NCBI RefSeq assembly: GCF_007830265.1 | Contig: NZ_VLKE01000001.1 | Location: 3,596,001 to 3,660,000, forward strand | Length of the DNA stretch: 64,000 bases | DNA from: Micromonospora olivasterospora | GTDB taxonomy: Bacteria; Actinomycetota; Actinomycetes; Mycobacteriales; Micromonosporaceae | Direction of reading: 5' to 3' | Part shown: piece by piece, positions 17,158-26,477 of the stretch | Layout: each line of letters begins with the position of its first letter | Position numbering within the stretch: the first letter of the stretch is position 1 | The notes under the pieces: generated by a model | Database searches by the model: none | What the model was told of the DNA's origin: nothing | What the model saw: the letters and a program-made list of their open reading frames with translations, nothing else | Position numbers and translations under genes: made by a program

Positions 17158-17907
17158 GCGTCTGCGGGGCCGGGGCCGGGGGGTGGGGCGGGTCGGGTGG
17201 GGGCGGGGCGGGGGCGGGCGGAGGGCGAACCAGCCGCGGAAGCGGGTGCGGAGCACCTCCTGCTCCGGCCGGTCGTCGGGGCCGAGCCGGAGCATGGTGC
17301 CGGTGAGGATCACTGTGCCGAGCCCGGGGCGGGCGGCGGAGGGGCGGCTGCCCATCACGTCGAGGCGCGCCGAGAGCCGGTCGCCGGCCCGCACCGGGGC
17401 CAGCCAGCGCAGCTCCTCCAGGCCGGGCGAGGCGTCCGCCGCGGCCCGGGACAGCACGTGGTCGACGTACGCGCGCATGAACAGGCTGACCGTGTAGAAC
17501 CCACTCGCGATCAGCCCGCCGTGGTGGCTCGCGGCGGCGTGCTCGGCGTCGACGTGGTACCACTGCGGGTCGAACCGGCGCGCGAAGGCGACCATCTCGT
17601 TGCCGTCGACCTGGACCACCCCCAGGTCGAACGTGCGACCCGCGGTCAGGTCCTCGAAGAACAGCTCGGCGGGCGCCCCGGTGCCGGACCGGACCAGGGG
17701 GTCGGCCGCCCCGCCGGTGCCCGTACCGGAGTCGCCGGCCGCCGCCCCGGTGCCCGGCGCCGCGACGGCTGGGTCCCCCACCTGCTGCCCGGGGACGCCG
17801 GCCGGAGCCGGGACCGGGTCGCCGGAGCGCCCGGCGCCGACGGGCGTTGCCGTGTCGTCCGCCTGTGCCGTCCCGTCGCCGACGGCTGGCGCGACCGTGT
17901 CGCTCAC
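17158..17907 (-). CDS. MaoC-like dehydratase, no in-frame stop at expected 3' end
   Basis: This hot-dog-fold (R)-hydratase-like protein starts at GTG 17907, which overlaps the GtrA stop (GTGA). Residues 1-75 are an Ala/Gly/Pro-rich linker. The MaoC domain follows (AELFFEDLTAGRTFDLG, FARRFDPQWYHVD, HHGGLIASGFYTVSLFMRAYV, LRWLAPVRAGDRL) and ends near RFRGWFALR at about 17218. After it the frame runs through a C-rich tract and the inverted repeat and finds no stop until about 13825, antisense to three genes. The end given marks only the edge of the repeat. Either the stop was lost or a base error lies in the G/C tract. Confidence 0.7.
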
Positions 17908-18617
17908 CGGCGTCGCCGCCGGGTGCCGGCGTGCAGCTCGTCGGCGAGTTCCGCCGCCAGTTCGCCGTCGAGCGTGGCGCCGAACGCCGCGTCGGCCGGC
18001 ACGGGCCGCTGCCGCGTCGGGGCGGCCCCGAAGGAGGCGCCGTCGCGTCGGCCGGTCGGCTCCGGCTCGGCCTGCTCCAGCTCGGTGACCGACTCGGCCA
18101 GCTCGGCCACCGGGTCCAGCTCGGCCATCGTGTCCCACTCGTCGCGCGGGACGCCGTGCCAGGTGTCGGCCTTCGGCGCGGCGGGAGCGGGCTGGAAGAC
18201 GAACGTCCGGTACGACCAGAAGCGGAACAGGGTGGCCAGCAGCACACCGCAGGTCTTCGCCACGTTCAGCGCCAGCAGGCTGGTCACGCCGAGGCCGTAC
18301 TTGGCCGCCGCCAGGACGCCGAGCTCGATGAGCAGGCCGGTGGCGTTGAACAGGAAGAACAGGGCGTATTCGCGGCGCATCGCCGACTTCGGCCGATCGC
18401 GGTACGTCCAGTGCCGATTCATCAGGTACGACGTGATCGTCGCCACGACGGTGGCGACGACCGTCGCCTTCAACTGGCCGTTCTCGAAGACGGTGAGTGC
18501 CAGCGCGTTGAACACCGCGTAATTGATGACGGTGTTGATGCCCCCGACGACGCCGAATTTGAGCGCCTCGTGTAGGAACTTCTGCCAGCGCTCAGGCAGC
18601 AGACGGACAAGACGCAT
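17904..18617 (-). CDS. GtrA family membrane protein
   Basis: This 237-residue protein has four membrane helices in the GtrA-like fold (EALKFGVVGGINTVINYAVFNAL, ITSYLMNRHWTYRD, ALFFLFNATGLLIELG, TLFRFWSYRTFVF). Family members help present polyprenyl-linked sugars for cell-envelope glycosylation. The C-terminal tail of about 95 residues is acidic and Pro-rich. I chose the ATG at 18617 for the AAGGTG site about seven bases upstream over the GTG at 18626. It is the second of two GtrA genes in a row and its stop overlaps the MaoC-like start. Confidence 0.88.
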   Translation of the reverse strand: MRLVRLLPERWQKFLHEALKFGVVGGINTVINYAVFNALALTVFENGQLKATVVATVVATITSYLMNRHWTYRDRPKSAMRREYALFFLFNATGLLIELGVLAAAKYGLGVTSLLALNVAKTCGVLLATLFRFWSYRTFVFQPAPAAPKADTWHGVPRDEWDTMAELDPVAELAESVTELEQAEPEPTGRRDGASFGAAPTRQRPVPADAAFGATLDGELAAELADELHAGTRRRRR

Positions 18618-18680
18618 GCGGAACACCTTAGGCGAGTGGACGGGGCCGGGTCGGTCCGGCCGGACGAGGTGGGCGACGCG

Positions 18681-19217
18681 TCACGCGGGGCGGTCCCGCT
18701 CGCGCGCCGCCTCCGGAAGGGACCGGGTTCCCGCTTCCACGAAGACGAACCGCCGGTAGGACCAGAACCGGAACAGCGTGCCCAGGCCGGTGCCGACCAG
18801 GTAGCTGGCGACGTTGTCGGCGACCGCGGTCTGGAACACCTCCGGCCAGACGGCGCCCAGGCCGTACCGGCTGATCGCGAGGCAGGCCACCGCGATGCCC
18901 AGGCCGACGCCGTTGAAGATGAAGAACAGCGTGTACTCGCGGGCCGGGTGGGAGCGCTGGCGGTGCCGCCAGGTCCAGAACCGGTTGCCCAGGAAGGCGA
19001 GGGTCGCGGCGATCACGGTGGAGATCGTCTTCGCGGTGACCTGCTCGACCTGCTGGGCGTGGGCGAAATAGTTGAACAGCGCGAAGTCGACGAGGAACGC
19101 GATGCCGCCCACGGTGGCGAACTTGCTCAGCTCCCGGACCAGATGACCGAACCGGTCGATCAGTGCGCGCACCAGGCTGGGGCGGGTCTGCGGGGACCCC
19201 GGCTGGTCTCCGGTCAT
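18681..19217 (-). CDS. GtrA family membrane protein
   Basis: This is a second GtrA-like protein of about 178 residues with four helices (LSKFATVGGIAFLVDFALFNYF, TLAFLGNRFWTWRH, YTLFFIFNGVGLGIAVACL, SYLVGTGLGTLFRFWSYRRFVFV). The final R-F-W-S-Y-R motif is shared with the downstream paralogue, pointing to a tandem duplication. The ATG at 19217 is used; in-frame starts continue to 19271 without a clear ribosome site. The pair may act with a glycosyltransferase encoded elsewhere. Confidence 0.87.
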   Translation of the reverse strand: MTGDQPGSPQTRPSLVRALIDRFGHLVRELSKFATVGGIAFLVDFALFNYFAHAQQVEQVTAKTISTVIAATLAFLGNRFWTWRHRQRSHPAREYTLFFIFNGVGLGIAVACLAISRYGLGAVWPEVFQTAVADNVASYLVGTGLGTLFRFWSYRRFVFVEAGTRSLPEAARERDRPA

Positions 19218-19614
19218 CGTGGCGGCCACCGGCCGAGCGTACCGGTTACGCGTACTTTCGGTCGGTAGCAACGGGCGAGGCGCGCTGCGCGGCCGGGGCT
19301 GCCGGCGACCCGGCGGCGCCGCTTCCCCGTCCGGCGGACCCGCGCCGGCCGGTGCGCAGCCGCGGGTCCGCGGCGGTCCGCGGCCGAGGTTGACCAGAGG
19401 ATTTGCGTGAAACTGCGCGTGAAAGCGGGTATCAGCTCTCGATGCCGCAGCGTGGCCCTAGCTTGTGCAGTTCTTCACAACCAGTCCCACTGACTCGCGA
19501 CGCAACCCGGTTTACGCTGAGGCCAATCCCAGGTTTCCACGAAGGCGACGCATCGCGCCGCCAAGACTCGTGCATCCCATAGATCGGTCAGCGTCGACCA
19601 CAAGGAGATGTGTC
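19218..19614. other. pckG upstream region with repeat fragment
   Basis: No gene is supported in this 397-base divergent spacer. Bases 19389-19419 look like one arm of palindrome family 2 (gttgaccagaggatttgcg) joined to the family 4 arm (cgtgaaactgcgcg, identical over 14 bases to 48030-48043). The following 190 bases are less G+C-rich and end in the AAGGAGA ribosome site of pckG, so a pckG promoter is likely there, but I cannot define its boxes. Confidence 0.55.
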
Positions 19615-21459
19615 ATGGTTGCTCCGGCTACCGTTCGGGGTATCGATCAGGCCCCGACGTCCCACCCCAAACTGCTTGCCTGGGTCCGAGAGGTCGCGGA
19701 ACTGACCACCCCCGACCGCGTGGTCTGGGTGGACGGGTCCGACGAGGAGTGGCGTCGCCTCACCGACGAACTCGTGGCGGCCGGCACGCTGATCCGGCTC
19801 AACCCCGAGAAGAAGCCCAACTCGTTCTACGCGCGCACCGACCCGGGGGATGTCGCCCGCGTCGAGGAGCGCACCTACATCTGCTCCGTCGACGAAACGG
19901 ACGCCGGCCCCACCAACAACTGGATGGCGCCGGACGAGATGAAGCGCATCATGACGGACCTGTACCGCGGCAGCATGCGCGGGCGCACCATGTACGTCAT
20001 CCCGTTCTGCATGGGCCCCGTCGAGGCCGCGAGCCCCATGTTCGGCGTCGAGATCACCGACAGCCCGTACGTGGTCGCCTCGATGCGCATCATGACCCGG
20101 ATGGGCAGCCGGATCCTGGAGGCGATGGGCGACGACGCGGACTTCGTCCACGCGCTGCACTCCATCGGCGCGCCGCTCGCCCCGGGCCAGCAGGACGTCC
20201 CGTGGCCGTGCAACGAGACGAAGTACATCTCGCACTTCCCGGAGACCCGGGAGATCTGGTCCTTCGGCTCCGGCTACGGCGGCAACTCCCTGCTCGGCAA
20301 GAAGTGCTACTCGCTGCGGATCGCCAGCGTGATGGGCCGCGACGAGGGCTGGCTCGCCGAGCACATGCTGATCCTGAAGATCACCTCACCGGAGGGGCGG
20401 GTCTACCACATCGCCGGGGCGTTCCCGTCCGCGTGCGGCAAGACCAACCTGGCCATGCTGGAGCCGACCATCCCGGGCTGGAAGGTCGAGACGATCGGCG
20501 ACGACATCGCCTGGATGCGGTTCGGTCCCGACGGCCGGCTCTACGCGGTCAACCCGGAGTACGGCCTGTTCGGCGTCGCGCCCGGCACCGGCTGGAAGAG
20601 CAACGCCAACGCGATGCGCACCCTGGACCGGGGCAACTCCGTCTTCACCAACGTGGCCCTCACCGACGACGGCGACGTCTGGTGGGAGGGCATGGGCGAG
20701 CCCCCGGCCCACCTGACGGACTGGAAGGGCAACGACTGGACGCCGGAGAGCGACAGCCTCTCCTCGCACGCGAACAGCCGGTTCTGCACCCCGATCACGC
20801 AGTGCCCGATCCTCGCCGAGGACTACTACGACCCGAACGGGGTCCCGATCGACGCGATCCTGTTCGGCGGCCGGCGGCGCGACACCGTCCCGCTGGTCAC
20901 CGAGGCCCGGGACTGGGTCCACGGGGTCTACCTGGGCGCCACCCTCTCCTCGGAGACCACCGCCGCCGCGTCCGGCGCGGTCGGTGTGGTGCGCCGCGAT
21001 CCGATGGCGATGCTGCCGTTCATCGGCTACCACGGCGGCGACTACTTCCGGCACTGGATCGAGATGGGCAAGGGCGCCGACGGCGACGCGGCCAAGCTGC
21101 CCCGGATCTACTACGTCAACTGGTTCCGCAAGGACCCGGAGGGCAACTTCCTCTGGCCGGGCTTCGGCGAGAACGCGCGCGTGCTGAAGTGGATCGTCGA
21201 GCGGATCGAGGGCCGCGCGGAGGCCGTGGAGACCCCGATCGGCATGGTCCCGGCGCAGGACGCGCTGGACGTCGAGGGCCTGGACATGACCCCTGAGGAC
21301 GTCCGGATCGCCCTGAAGGTCGACCCGGAGGAGTGGCGCAACGAGCTTCCGCTGATCACCGAGTGGTTCGAGAAGTTCGGCGACAAGCTCCCCGGCGTCC
21401 TCTGGGCCGAGCTGGACGCGCTGCGCGCCCGGCTCGACGCGGAGCAGCCCACGCGGTAG
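19615..21459 (+). CDS. pckG: Phosphoenolpyruvate carboxykinase (GTP)
   Basis: This 614-residue GTP-dependent PEPCK converts oxaloacetate and GTP to PEP, CO2 and GDP, the gluconeogenic gate from the TCA cycle. Length and motifs fit: the kinase P-loop [12 protein letters not shown] at residues 270-281, the mobile-loop region with [21 protein letters not shown], and [22 protein letters not shown] near the C-terminus. The ATG at 19615 has AAGGAGA at optimal spacing. It is one of four PEP/gluconeogenesis-node genes in the window. Confidence 0.97.
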   Translation: MVAPATVRGIDQAPTSHPKLLAWVREVAELTTPDRVVWVDGSDEEWRRLTDELVAAGTLIRLNPEKKPNSFYARTDPGDVARVEERTYICSVDETDAGPTNNWMAPDEMKRIMTDLYRGSMRGRTMYVIPFCMGPVEAASPMFGVEITDSPYVVASMRIMTRMGSRILEAMGDDADFVHALHSIGAPLAPGQQDVPWPCNETKYISHFPETREIWSFGSGYGGNSLLGKKCYSLRIASVMGRDEGWLAEHMLILKITSPEGRVYHIAGAFPSACGKTNLAMLEPTIPGWKVETIGDDIAWMRFGPDGRLYAVNPEYGLFGVAPGTGWKSNANAMRTLDRGNSVFTNVALTDDGDVWWEGMGEPPAHLTDWKGNDWTPESDSLSSHANSRFCTPITQCPILAEDYYDPNGVPIDAILFGGRRRDTVPLVTEARDWVHGVYLGATLSSETTAAASGAVGVVRRDPMAMLPFIGYHGGDYFRHWIEMGKGADGDAAKLPRIYYVNWFRKDPEGNFLWPGFGENARVLKWIVERIEGRAEAVETPIGMVPAQDALDVEGLDMTPEDVRIALKVDPEEWRNELPLITEWFEKFGDKLPGVLWAELDALRARLDAEQPTR

Positions 21460-21496
21460 GTGTGCCGGTTGCCCGTACCGGGCACCATCGGATCCC

Positions 21497-22357
21497 ATGA
21501 GGACGGCCGCCGAGACCCAGGTCCGGCGGCCGTCCGCCGTCCGGGCGCTCACCGTCCTGCTCGCCGTCACGGCGGCGGCCACCGTCGTGGTCGAGCTGCT
21601 CAACTGGTGGTACGCCCCGGAGCAGGGCTTCGGCCTCGCGGTACGCACCGGCTGGGCGATGCTGCGCTCGCTCGGCTTCCTGCTGCTGATCCGGCACGTC
21701 AACCGGGGCCGCGCCGGGGCCAGGCCGGTCGGGCTGATCCTCGCGGTCACCACGGTCTTCGCGGTGGGCCGGCTCGTCGTCCCCCGGCAGGGGCTGCCGT
21801 CGCCGCCCGGGCTGGCCGGGTTCGCCCTGCTCACCGCGCTCTGCGTGGCCGTGGTCGCGCTGCTGTACCGTTCGGACGCCGTTCGCGGGCACCTCGTCCG
21901 GCACCGCCGGCAGCTCGTCGTCACCCGGGACGGGATCGCCTGGCGGGAGACGCCCCCGAAGCGGCCGCCGGTCGCCGGCTGGCTGTTGACCAGCCGGGTC
22001 GCCGCGTTCACGTACAGCCCGTTGATGCTGGTCCCGGCGCTGGTGGCGGGCGGCGCCGTGCTCGACGGCCGGCTGGTCGCCGTACCGGCGGTGCTGTTCT
22101 GGTTCGTCGCCGGCCTCGGCGTGAGCTACGCCGTGCTGTTCTGCACCGCGTTCCTGATGCGCGGCCGGCTGTGGGCCCGCCCGCTGCTGGTGGCGATCAC
22201 GCTCGGCGTGCTCGCCGTCGACCTGCCGCTGTGCGCGTGGCTGCTCGGCGTCGACGGCCTGGTCCGCGACGGCGGCCCGTTGCTCGCCGCCGCCGTGCTG
22301 GCGTTGTACGGGTTGTGGCGCGCCGGCCGGGCCGAGGACCCGGCGCCGGCGAGGTGA
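21497..22357 (+). CDS. Polytopic membrane protein of unknown function
   Basis: This 286-residue protein has about eight hydrophobic segments, the last ending in a short charged tail. I recognise no family or motif. It starts 37 bases after pckG and ends 23 bases before the flavoprotein gene, so it may share their transcript. Functional assignment is not possible from sequence alone. Confidence 0.75.
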   Translation: MRTAAETQVRRPSAVRALTVLLAVTAAATVVVELLNWWYAPEQGFGLAVRTGWAMLRSLGFLLLIRHVNRGRAGARPVGLILAVTTVFAVGRLVVPRQGLPSPPGLAGFALLTALCVAVVALLYRSDAVRGHLVRHRRQLVVTRDGIAWRETPPKRPPVAGWLLTSRVAAFTYSPLMLVPALVAGGAVLDGRLVAVPAVLFWFVAGLGVSYAVLFCTAFLMRGRLWARPLLVAITLGVLAVDLPLCAWLLGVDGLVRDGGPLLAAAVLALYGLWRAGRAEDPAPAR

Positions 22358-22380
22358 GCCGAGCGGAGCGAGGTGACGTC

Positions 22381-23523
22381 GTGACCGACGAGTTCGATGT
22401 GGTGGTGGTCGGGGCCGGGCCGGCGGGGTCGGCCGCCGCGCTGGCCGCCCGCCGGGCCGGTGCCCGGGTGCTGCTGCTGGATCGCGCCGACTTCCCCCGC
22501 GACAAGGCGTGCGGGGACGGCGTCGCCGCGCACGCGCTGGACGTCCTCGACGGGCTGGGCGTGACCGGCGCGGTGGCCGGCTATCCGCCGTTGCCGAGGC
22601 TGCGACTGGTCGGGCCGGGCGGCGGCGCGGTGGCCCGGGCGCTGCCCCGGCCGGCGTACACGGTGCCCCGGGCGGTCTTCGACGCCCGGCTGGTGGCGGC
22701 GGCGGTCGAGGCGGGCGCCGAGCTGCGCCGGCACACCGTGCGCCGCGTCGAGGCGCGCGACGCCCGGGTGGTGCTCGACGGCGTCGTCGCCGGCCGGGCG
22801 GTCGTCGGCGCGGACGGGGCCGGCTCGGTGGTCCGCCGGGCGCTCGGCCAGCCGGCGAACCCGGACCGGCACCTGGCGCTGGCCATCCGCGGGTACGCCC
22901 CGGCCCGGCCCGGGCCGCCCGAGCAGCTCATCGTCACCTCCGCCCCGCGCTGGCCGGCGTACGCCTGGTCGTTCCCGATCGGCGACGGCCGGGCGAACGT
23001 CGGGTACGGGGAGGTGCTGCGCGGCGAGCCCTTGACCCGGGCGCACCTGCTGGACCGGCTGGCCGCGCTGCTGCCGGGCACCGACCCGGCGGCCGTGACC
23101 GCGCTGCGGGCCCATCACCTGCCGCTGTCGACCCACCGCCCGACGCCCGGCCGGGGGCGGCTGGTGCTCGCCGGGGACGCGCTGTCGCTGATCAATCCGT
23201 TCACCGGGGAGGGGATCTTCTACGCCCTGCTCTCCGGGGCGCTGGCCGGCGCGGCGGCGGCCGGCGGCCCCGAGCACGCCGCCCGGCGGTACGCAGACGT
23301 GCTGCGCCGACGCCTCGGCGTGCACCTTCGGCACAGCTCGCTGGCGGCCTGGCTGGCCCGGCGGCGGTGGGTGGTCGACGGCGCGGTCCGGGCGGCCCGC
23401 CGCGACGACCAGGTCTTCGGCGCCGTCGTCGAGCTGGGCCTCGGTGACGGACGGCTGGACGCGCGTACCCTGGCGATGATCGGCCTCGGTCTCGCGTCCC
23501 GGGATCTGCCACCGCGGGACTGA
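22381..23523 (+). CDS. Geranylgeranyl reductase family FAD-dependent oxidoreductase
   Basis: This 380-residue flavoprotein has an N-terminal FAD-binding GAGPAGSAAALAARRAGARVLLLDR, the family motif DFPRDKACGDGV at about residues 37-48, GADGAGSVVRRAL, and LAGDALSLINPFTGEGIFYALLSG for the second FAD site. Family members reduce isoprenoid double bonds in chlorophyll, archaeal lipid or menaquinone side chains, or polyprenyl phosphates. The next gene, 28 bases on, is a short-chain Z-prenyl synthase, so a role in lipid-carrier or quinone side-chain saturation is likely but inferred. The GTG at 22381 has GAGCGAGGTG upstream. Confidence 0.88.
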   Translation: MTDEFDVVVVGAGPAGSAAALAARRAGARVLLLDRADFPRDKACGDGVAAHALDVLDGLGVTGAVAGYPPLPRLRLVGPGGGAVARALPRPAYTVPRAVFDARLVAAAVEAGAELRRHTVRRVEARDARVVLDGVVAGRAVVGADGAGSVVRRALGQPANPDRHLALAIRGYAPARPGPPEQLIVTSAPRWPAYAWSFPIGDGRANVGYGEVLRGEPLTRAHLLDRLAALLPGTDPAAVTALRAHHLPLSTHRPTPGRGRLVLAGDALSLINPFTGEGIFYALLSGALAGAAAAGGPEHAARRYADVLRRRLGVHLRHSSLAAWLARRRWVVDGAVRAARRDDQVFGAVVELGLGDGRLDARTLAMIGLGLASRDLPPRD

Positions 23524-23551
23524 TCCGCCCGGCGGGTCGCTACCCTGCAAG

Positions 23552-24325
23552 GTGATGACTCTGCGGAACCTCCTCTACTCCCTGTACGAGCGGCGGCTGA
23601 CGGCCACGCTCGCGGGCAAGCCGGTGCCCCGGCACGTGGGCGTGATGTGCGACGGGAACCGCCGCTGGGCCCGGGAGATGGGCTACGTCGACCCGAACGA
23701 CGGGCACCGGATGGGAGCGGAGCGGATCAAGGAGCTGCTGCGCTGGTGCGACGCCGCCGGGGTGGGGCACGTCACGCTGTGGCTGCTCTCCACCGACAAC
23801 CTCTCCCGCCCGGCGGAGGAGCTGGACCCGCTGCTGCAGATCATCGAGGACCTGACGACCGAGCTGGCCGAGGAGGGCAACCCCTGGCGGCTGCGGATGG
23901 TCGGCGCGCTCGACGTCCTCCCGGCGCACCACGCGGTCGCGCTGAAGGCCGCCGAGGAGCGCACCCGGGAGCGCGCCGGCGGCGCCCAGGTCAACATCGC
24001 GGTCGGGTACGGCGGCCGGCGCGAGATCGCCGACGCGGTCCGTTCGCTGCTGGTGGAGCACGCGGCGACCGGCGGCACCCTCGAGGAGCTGGCCGAGACG
24101 CTGGACGTCGACCACATCGCCGAGCACCTCTACACGCGGGGCCTGCCCGACCCCGATCTGATCATCCGGACGAGCGGCGAGCAGCGGCTCTCCGGCTTCA
24201 TGCTGTGGCAGTCGGCCCACTCGGAGTTCTACTTCTGCGAGTTGAACTGGCCCGACTTCCGCCGCGTCGACTTCCTGCGCGCCCTGCGCTCGTACGCCAA
24301 CCGGCAGCGCCGCTTCGGCGTCTGA
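23552..24325 (+). CDS. Short-chain Z-isoprenyl diphosphate synthase (Rv1086-like)
   Basis: This 257-residue cis-prenyltransferase has HVGVMCDGNRRWAREMGY (catalytic Asp in CDGNRRWA), WLLSTDNLSRP, GYGGRREIADAV and the C-terminal PDPDLIIRTSGEQRLSGFMLWQSAHSEFYF. Its sequence resembles mycobacterial Rv1086, a short-chain (2Z,6E)-farnesyl diphosphate synthase, more than decaprenyl synthases. The product feeds lipid-carrier synthesis. GTG at 23552 or ATG at 23555 could start it. It follows the geranylgeranyl-reductase-like gene. Confidence 0.9.
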   Translation: MMTLRNLLYSLYERRLTATLAGKPVPRHVGVMCDGNRRWAREMGYVDPNDGHRMGAERIKELLRWCDAAGVGHVTLWLLSTDNLSRPAEELDPLLQIIEDLTTELAEEGNPWRLRMVGALDVLPAHHAVALKAAEERTRERAGGAQVNIAVGYGGRREIADAVRSLLVEHAATGGTLEELAETLDVDHIAEHLYTRGLPDPDLIIRTSGEQRLSGFMLWQSAHSEFYFCELNWPDFRRVDFLRALRSYANRQRRFGV

Positions 24326-24363
24326 CCCCGCCTCCCGGCCGGGGGGAGCGGGCACCCGGCCGG

Positions 24364-25221
24364 TCAGCGGAGGCGGGGGACGGCCGCGGTGAGGAAGTCG
24401 CCGAGGGCGGCGGGGGAGTCGATGGTCAGGTCGGCCGCCTCGGCCACCTCGTGCCCGGTCTCCGGATTGGCGACGGCCACGCAGACCCCGAGGAACGCCG
24501 GGTCGGCGGCGGCGCGGGCGCGCAGCGCCGAGAACGCCTTGATGTCGGACACGTCGTCGCCGAAGTACCAGGCGCCGCCGGCGTCCCGGACCACCTCGCC
24601 GATCACCATGCCCTTGTCCCGGTCGACCGGTGGCTTGAGCTCCAGCACCATCCGCCCGGCCTGCACCCGCAGGCCGAGCCGGTCGGCCTGGCGCCGGCCC
24701 CACTCCTGCACCTCGGGGCCGAGCCGCGGGGCCGTCCGCCAGTGCAGCGCCACCGCGAGCCGCTTGTACTCCACCAGCGCCCCGTCGGGCAGTTCGGCGT
24801 GGGCGAGGTCGGCCAGCTCCCGCATGGTCGGCACCCAGGGCAGCGCGGCCGGCTCGGTGACCGTCTCCCCGCCGGAATGGCTGTGTTCCAGGCCGTACAG
24901 GCCGTAGAGGTCGACGCCGTCGAGCCCGCCGAAATGTTCACGCAGGAACTCCACCGGCCGGGCGGAGACGATCGCGATGCGGCGGACCAGCGGGGCGAGG
25001 GCCTCGATGGCGGCCAGCACGTTCGGTGCCGGCCGCACTGCCGTCGGGTCGTCGTCGACCGGCGCGAGGGTGCCGTCGAAGTCGAAGAAGAGCACGGTGT
25101 CCGCGGCCCGCCCGGCGGTCGCTCGCCAGGCGTGGTCGGCGTCCAACGGGGTCTTCGGCGGCTGGTTGCCCGGATTTGACGGCGGCACGCGCGTCAGCGT
25201 ACCCCGGGGTGGGCGGCTCAT
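24364..25221 (-). CDS. otsB: Trehalose-6-phosphate phosphatase
   Basis: This 285-residue HAD-superfamily phosphatase releases trehalose from trehalose-6-phosphate. Motif I FFDFDGTLAP has the nucleophile Asp47 and Asp49; motif II is IAIVSARP, the substrate cap holds GLYGLEHS, and the conserved Lys is in LELKPPVDRDKG, with motif IV WYFGDDVSDIKAF. No trehalose-phosphate synthase is in the window. The ATG at 25221 lies about 46 residues before motif I; an internal GTG near 25188 is possible. Confidence 0.93.
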   Translation of the reverse strand: MSRPPRGTLTRVPPSNPGNQPPKTPLDADHAWRATAGRAADTVLFFDFDGTLAPVDDDPTAVRPAPNVLAAIEALAPLVRRIAIVSARPVEFLREHFGGLDGVDLYGLYGLEHSHSGGETVTEPAALPWVPTMRELADLAHAELPDGALVEYKRLAVALHWRTAPRLGPEVQEWGRRQADRLGLRVQAGRMVLELKPPVDRDKGMVIGEVVRDAGGAWYFGDDVSDIKAFSALRARAAADPAFLGVCVAVANPETGHEVAEAADLTIDSPAALGDFLTAAVPRLR

Positions 25222-25256
25222 TCGTGGTCGAGACGGCGACCCGGGCCGGTTTGCGG

Positions 25257-25610
25257 TCAGCGTTCGGCGGCTCCCCGACCCCGGCGCCCGAACGGCACCA
25301 CCTCGGCCTCCTGACCGTGGCTGAGCAGGTAGCCCTCCACGAAGCCGGTGTTCCGGTCGCCGGTGCGGGCCTCGAGCTCGTCGAGCCGGGCCACCAGGAG
25401 CTCGCGGAGCTCGCTGATCCGGTCGTCGAGCCGGCCGTGCAACTCGGCGACGACGGCCAGGACGACCGCCGTGCCGGCGACGGTGAGCGCGAGGAGGTTG
25501 GCGACCAGGGGAAGCTCCCCGCCGCCCAGCACGCCGCTCACCACGTTGCCGGTCACGGCCGAGGTCAGCGACACCACCGCGACCACGACTGCCAACCACT
25601 TCAGGGTCAT
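25257..25610 (-). CDS. Small membrane protein with coiled-coil tail
   Basis: This 117-residue unknown protein has two hydrophobic segments (about 4-30 and 35-58), then a charged helical stretch (HGRLDDRISELRELLVARLDELEARTGDR) with heptad spacing. A strong AGAAGGAGGGG ribosome site precedes the ATG. It lies 35 bases upstream of otsB on the same strand. No function is inferred. Confidence 0.7.
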   Translation of the reverse strand: MTLKWLAVVVAVVSLTSAVTGNVVSGVLGGGELPLVANLLALTVAGTAVVLAVVAELHGRLDDRISELRELLVARLDELEARTGDRNTGFVEGYLLSHGQEAEVVPFGRRGRGAAER

Positions 25611-25772
25611 GGACGGACCCCTCCTTCTGTCCCGCAGGGCTGGGTTCGGCCTTGTCCCGTCCCCCCACCGACGACGAGCCCAAGCAGTACGAGTAGGGAC
25701 GCTAGCGTGCCCGTTCCGGCCCCGGAGCGAAACGAATGGGGCTGACCAGGCGTTCTTTCGCCATCTGAGGAA

Positions 25773-26213
25773 CTACCCGGCCCGCCTGCCTCTTTTTCGG
25801 ACATCCGTCGGAAGGGTCGGTCGATACGCGAGGTAACGGATCGTTTCCCGGATGTGGAACTTCTCCGCGTCCGACACGTTCGGGTCGACCAGCCGGCGCA
25901 GCAGCGCCTCGACGTCCGGGTCCATGGGGGGCGGGGCGGTGGCGGCGCGGGCGGCGGCCGTGCGGTCCCAGCCGAGTGCCGCGAACGCGGCGGCGGGGTT
26001 GAGGCCGAGCCCCTCGCAGAAGGCGACGACGCGCTCGGCCTCCGGGTCGCTGGCCCAGTCGCCCCGGATCCAGCGGTTGATGGTCTGCCGGGAGACACCG
26101 GTGCGCCGCGAGACCTCGGTGCCGCTCCAGGCGCGCAGGGCGCGGGCGTCGTCGAGGGCCCGGCGGACGAACGCGGCGAACGCCGTCTTACGGGTGGGAG
26201 CGCTCTCGGTCAT
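25773..26213 (-). CDS. Small helix-turn-helix regulator
   Basis: This 146-residue protein has a Cro/XRE-type helix-turn-helix at about residues 30-72 (WSGTEVSRRTGVSRQTINRWIRGDWASDPEAERVVAFCEGLGLNP). The C-terminal part (DPDVEALLRRLVDPNVSDAEKFHIRETIRYLAY) is helical and may dimerise or bind a partner. The ATG at 26213 is used although the frame extends to 26399, because the extra residues look non-coding. It is divergent from two small unknown genes, and the shared 264-base spacer holds two operator-like boxes. Confidence 0.82.
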   Translation of the reverse strand: MTESAPTRKTAFAAFVRRALDDARALRAWSGTEVSRRTGVSRQTINRWIRGDWASDPEAERVVAFCEGLGLNPAAAFAALGWDRTAAARAATAPPPMDPDVEALLRRLVDPNVSDAEKFHIRETIRYLAYRPTLPTDVRKRGRRAG

Positions 26214-26388
26214 GCCGTGACCGTACGGCCCGCCCCGCCCGCGGGCAGGGCCGGCCGCGGCATTGTCCCGCGAACGAGACGGGTTCTCGTATCCGCGCCG
26301 AACTGGTCCGATGCTGTTGTCGAGGGGTGCCACCTGGGCAGGATAGATGTCCAGGAGTGCCGAGGTAATCGGACGAAAAGCTGATACT

Positions 26389-26432
26389 GTCACGTTCATG
26401 GGACAACTTACCGTGTGTCACGTGCATGAGAC
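26389..26432. promoter_or_regulatory. Two near-identical boxes, candidate operator pair
   Basis: The 17-base boxes tgtcacgttcatgggac (26389-26405) and tgtcacgtgcatgagac (26416-26432) differ at two positions. They repeat directly with 27 bases between starts and lie in the relatively A+T-rich spacer between the helix-turn-helix gene and the gene at 26478. The local regulator is the obvious candidate ligand; this is inference. Confidence 0.55.
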
Positions 26433-26477
26433 GACTGGTGCTCGCATGCGTCCCTCGCCCGGTACGAGGGAGGTGCG

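Noticed and set aside
22381..24325. Terpene biosynthetic gene cluster
   Set aside because: Only a reductase-like flavoprotein and a cis-prenyl synthase are present, with no terpene cyclase or tailoring genes.
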